Assembly: GCA_026390285.1 (NCBI GenBank)
Contig: JAPLGH010000060.1
Span: 1-14,627, forward strand
DNA: 14,627 nucleotides
From: Caldisericota bacterium
GTDB taxonomy: Bacteria; Caldisericota; Caldisericia; Cryosericales; Cryosericaceae
Direction of reading: 5' to 3'
The position numbers and the translations under genes are program-made. The notes beneath the pieces were generated by a model that was not told where the DNA came from, did no database searches, and worked only from the letters and a program-made list of their open reading frames with translations. Below, one piece after another: positions 13,344 to 14,627 of the stretch (positions are counted from its first letter, which is position 1; each line of letters starts with the position of its first letter).

Positions 13344-14627
13344 ATGAACGAGCCAAGCAACACCGGTGTTATCGAGCTGCACGAATTGCAGGGCATCCTG
13401 CAGGGACGTTCGCACCACAAAGCGGTCCAGCGAGCAGTCGAGGTGATTGCACATCTTGTGCCGTCCTGCAGTGTCACCTTGATGACCATCAGTGCGCGTG
13501 GGCGGCTGCGGTTCGAGGCTTGGGCGAATATTGCCACATCCATCATTCGGAGTGCTGAACGCAGCTTCAACCAGGAAGGTCTGCCCAGGAATCTTGCCGA
13601 CCTCGTCCACGGGAAGAAACCAGTGATTATCGAGGACCTCAGCTCATATGCCGACTGGCGTGAACCGGTATCCAGGACCGCTTCCTGGGCGGGCTTCCCC
13701 ATCCTGTTGCATGGGCGCGTCATCGCCATCGTCAACGTGCAGACCATCACACAGCGCATCACCCCCTCAGTAGTCGTCGACATTGAACCGGTAGTGAATA
13801 CCATCGCTCTCCTGATTCTGCGCTATGAGGAGGCGCGGGAACTGGCGGTGCGCAACCACCAGATGGACGTCCTCTATGAGATGGCGGTCGCCAGCGCAGA
13901 AGCAACCGATGAACTGGGACTGCAAGCAAGAGTAGATCACGTCCTCGAACGCATTGGGCGCATCCTGGGATATGAGCATGCCGTCATCTTCGTGTATGAC
14001 CGGCAGCGCGAGGTGCTGGTGCTTGAAGCCACCCGTGGGCGCGAGATCGGCCACACTGGCCTGGAAATGGATGTGCATGGTCGCACAGGTGTTACGGTGC
14101 ATGCGTTCCTGTCATTGAAGCCGGTGCTTGTCCGTGATACGAGGCGCTGTGCCGAGTTTGTCGAGGGGCTGTGGCCCGCGCTCTCTGAACTGGCGATTCC
14201 ACTGCTTTCAGGGGGACGCTGTGTTGGCGTACTCAATCTCGAGTCACACGAGGCTGCAGCATTCACGCGCTCCGACATCCGGCTGCTTGCGCCGTTCACC
14301 TCCGGGCTGGCTCTGCTCATCGACAACCAGCAGAAAACGAAGGAGCTGAACAATCAGGCAACCCATGATGGCCTTACCGGCGTGTTCAACCGCCGCATGA
14401 TCGATGAGATGCTTCCCATTGAGTTGAAAAGGGTTGCTCGGTATGGTCATGACATGAGCATCGCAATGCTCGACCTCGATGAATTCAAAACGGTGAACGA
14501 CACTCTCGGTCATCAGGAGGGTGACCGCATGCTGCGGATTTTTGCTGGCTGTATCCGCAAGATCGTGCGCGCCTCGGACCTGGTGTTCCGGTATGGAGGG
14601 GACGAGTTTCTCGTCCTGTTGCCGGGG
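13344..14627 (+). CDS. GAF-GAF-GGDEF diguanylate cyclase (partial, cut by window end)
   Basis: Makes cyclic di-GMP from two GTP under control of sensor domains; it is soluble, with no membrane segment. Two GAF-like domains can be seen, at about residues 20-165 and 185-330. The second has the usual IFVYDRQREVLVLEAT strands and IPLLSGGRCVGVLNLE. A short helix leads to ATHDGLTGVFNRRMIDEML (339-357), the standard GGDEF entry, then DLDEFKTVNDTLGH (377-390) and the active motif GGDEF (418-422). The inhibitory RxxD site is present as RASD (409-412), five residues before GGDEF, so product feedback is likely. About 60 or more residues of the cyclase domain are missing beyond the right edge, so a further domain cannot be excluded. 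ATG 13344 or the adjacent GTG 13341 is the start; an in-frame stop lies at 13329. Confidence 0.93.
   Translation, partial: MNEPSNTGVIELHELQGILQGRSHHKAVQRAVEVIAHLVPSCSVTLMTISARGRLRFEAWANIATSIIRSAERSFNQEGLPRNLADLVHGKKPVIIEDLSSYADWREPVSRTASWAGFPILLHGRVIAIVNVQTITQRITPSVVVDIEPVVNTIALLILRYEEARELAVRNHQMDVLYEMAVASAEATDELGLQARVDHVLERIGRILGYEHAVIFVYDRQREVLVLEATRGREIGHTGLEMDVHGRTGVTVHAFLSLKPVLVRDTRRCAEFVEGLWPALSELAIPLLSGGRCVGVLNLESHEAAAFTRSDIRLLAPFTSGLALLIDNQQKTKELNNQATHDGLTGVFNRRMIDEMLPIELKRVARYGHDMSIAMLDLDEFKTVNDTLGHQEGDRMLRIFAGCIRKIVRASDLVFRYGGDEFLVLLPG

Noticed and set aside
1..14627. CRISPR array, insertion sequence, integrase, toxin-antitoxin or restriction genes
   Set aside because: No spaced direct repeats, transposase or recombinase motifs, or defence-family motifs were found on either strand.

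Overview
This is a bacterial chromosomal segment of moderately high G+C with short intergenic gaps and several tightly packed operons. Shine-Dalgarno sites of the AGGAGG type are strong, and GTG and TTG starts occur. The genes suggest a heterotroph that takes up peptides and biotin and turns over amino acids and peptides. I cannot place it taxonomically; a member of the Firmicutes or of a lineage such as Caldisericota would fit, but this is only a guess.

Layout. (1) 6-360 is a complete tmRNA gene (ssrA) with its terminator, encoding the tag ANNNYALAA. About 100 bp further on lies a decayed 78-bp second copy of its 3' end (462-539), the usual footprint of an element that integrated into ssrA. 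(2) 540-2610 is visibly richer in A/T. It carries a winged-helix protein of unknown function, with a palindrome over its promoter, and a diamine-type acetyltransferase, and it ends in a terminator block nearly identical to the one behind ssrA. (3) 2660-4670 holds small accessory genes: an NTF2-like protein on +, and on - a second GNAT acetyltransferase, an HD-domain hydrolase and a 95-residue protein of unknown function. (4) 4811-6346 has a seven-helix membrane protein of unknown function that converges on, and overlaps, an endonuclease/exonuclease/phosphatase-fold protein. A short inverted repeat sits at the junction.

(5) 6447-8388 is an aminopeptidase C (bleomycin hydrolase family) followed 4 bp later by a nitroreductase. 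(6) 8385-11763 on - is a coupled four-gene operon, read M20 amidohydrolase, BioY biotin transporter, MGDG-synthase-type glycosyltransferase, Nudix hydrolase. (7) 11899-12549 on - is an unusually short plant-type asparaginase/isoaspartyl peptidase. It is divergent from a class II (fuculose-phosphate type) aldolase at 12671-13300, and their promoters overlap. (8) From 13344 to the right edge is a GAF-GAF-GGDEF diguanylate cyclase, cut by the window end.

The peptidase C, M20 amidohydrolase and asparaginase-type hydrolase together suggest peptide and amino-acid scavenging. The most interesting items are the ssrA integration relic with its low-G+C cargo, the compact asparaginase, the inverted repeat at the 5.5-kb junction, and two genes whose promoters predict leaderless transcripts. 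I found no integrase, transposase, CRISPR array or obvious defence system.
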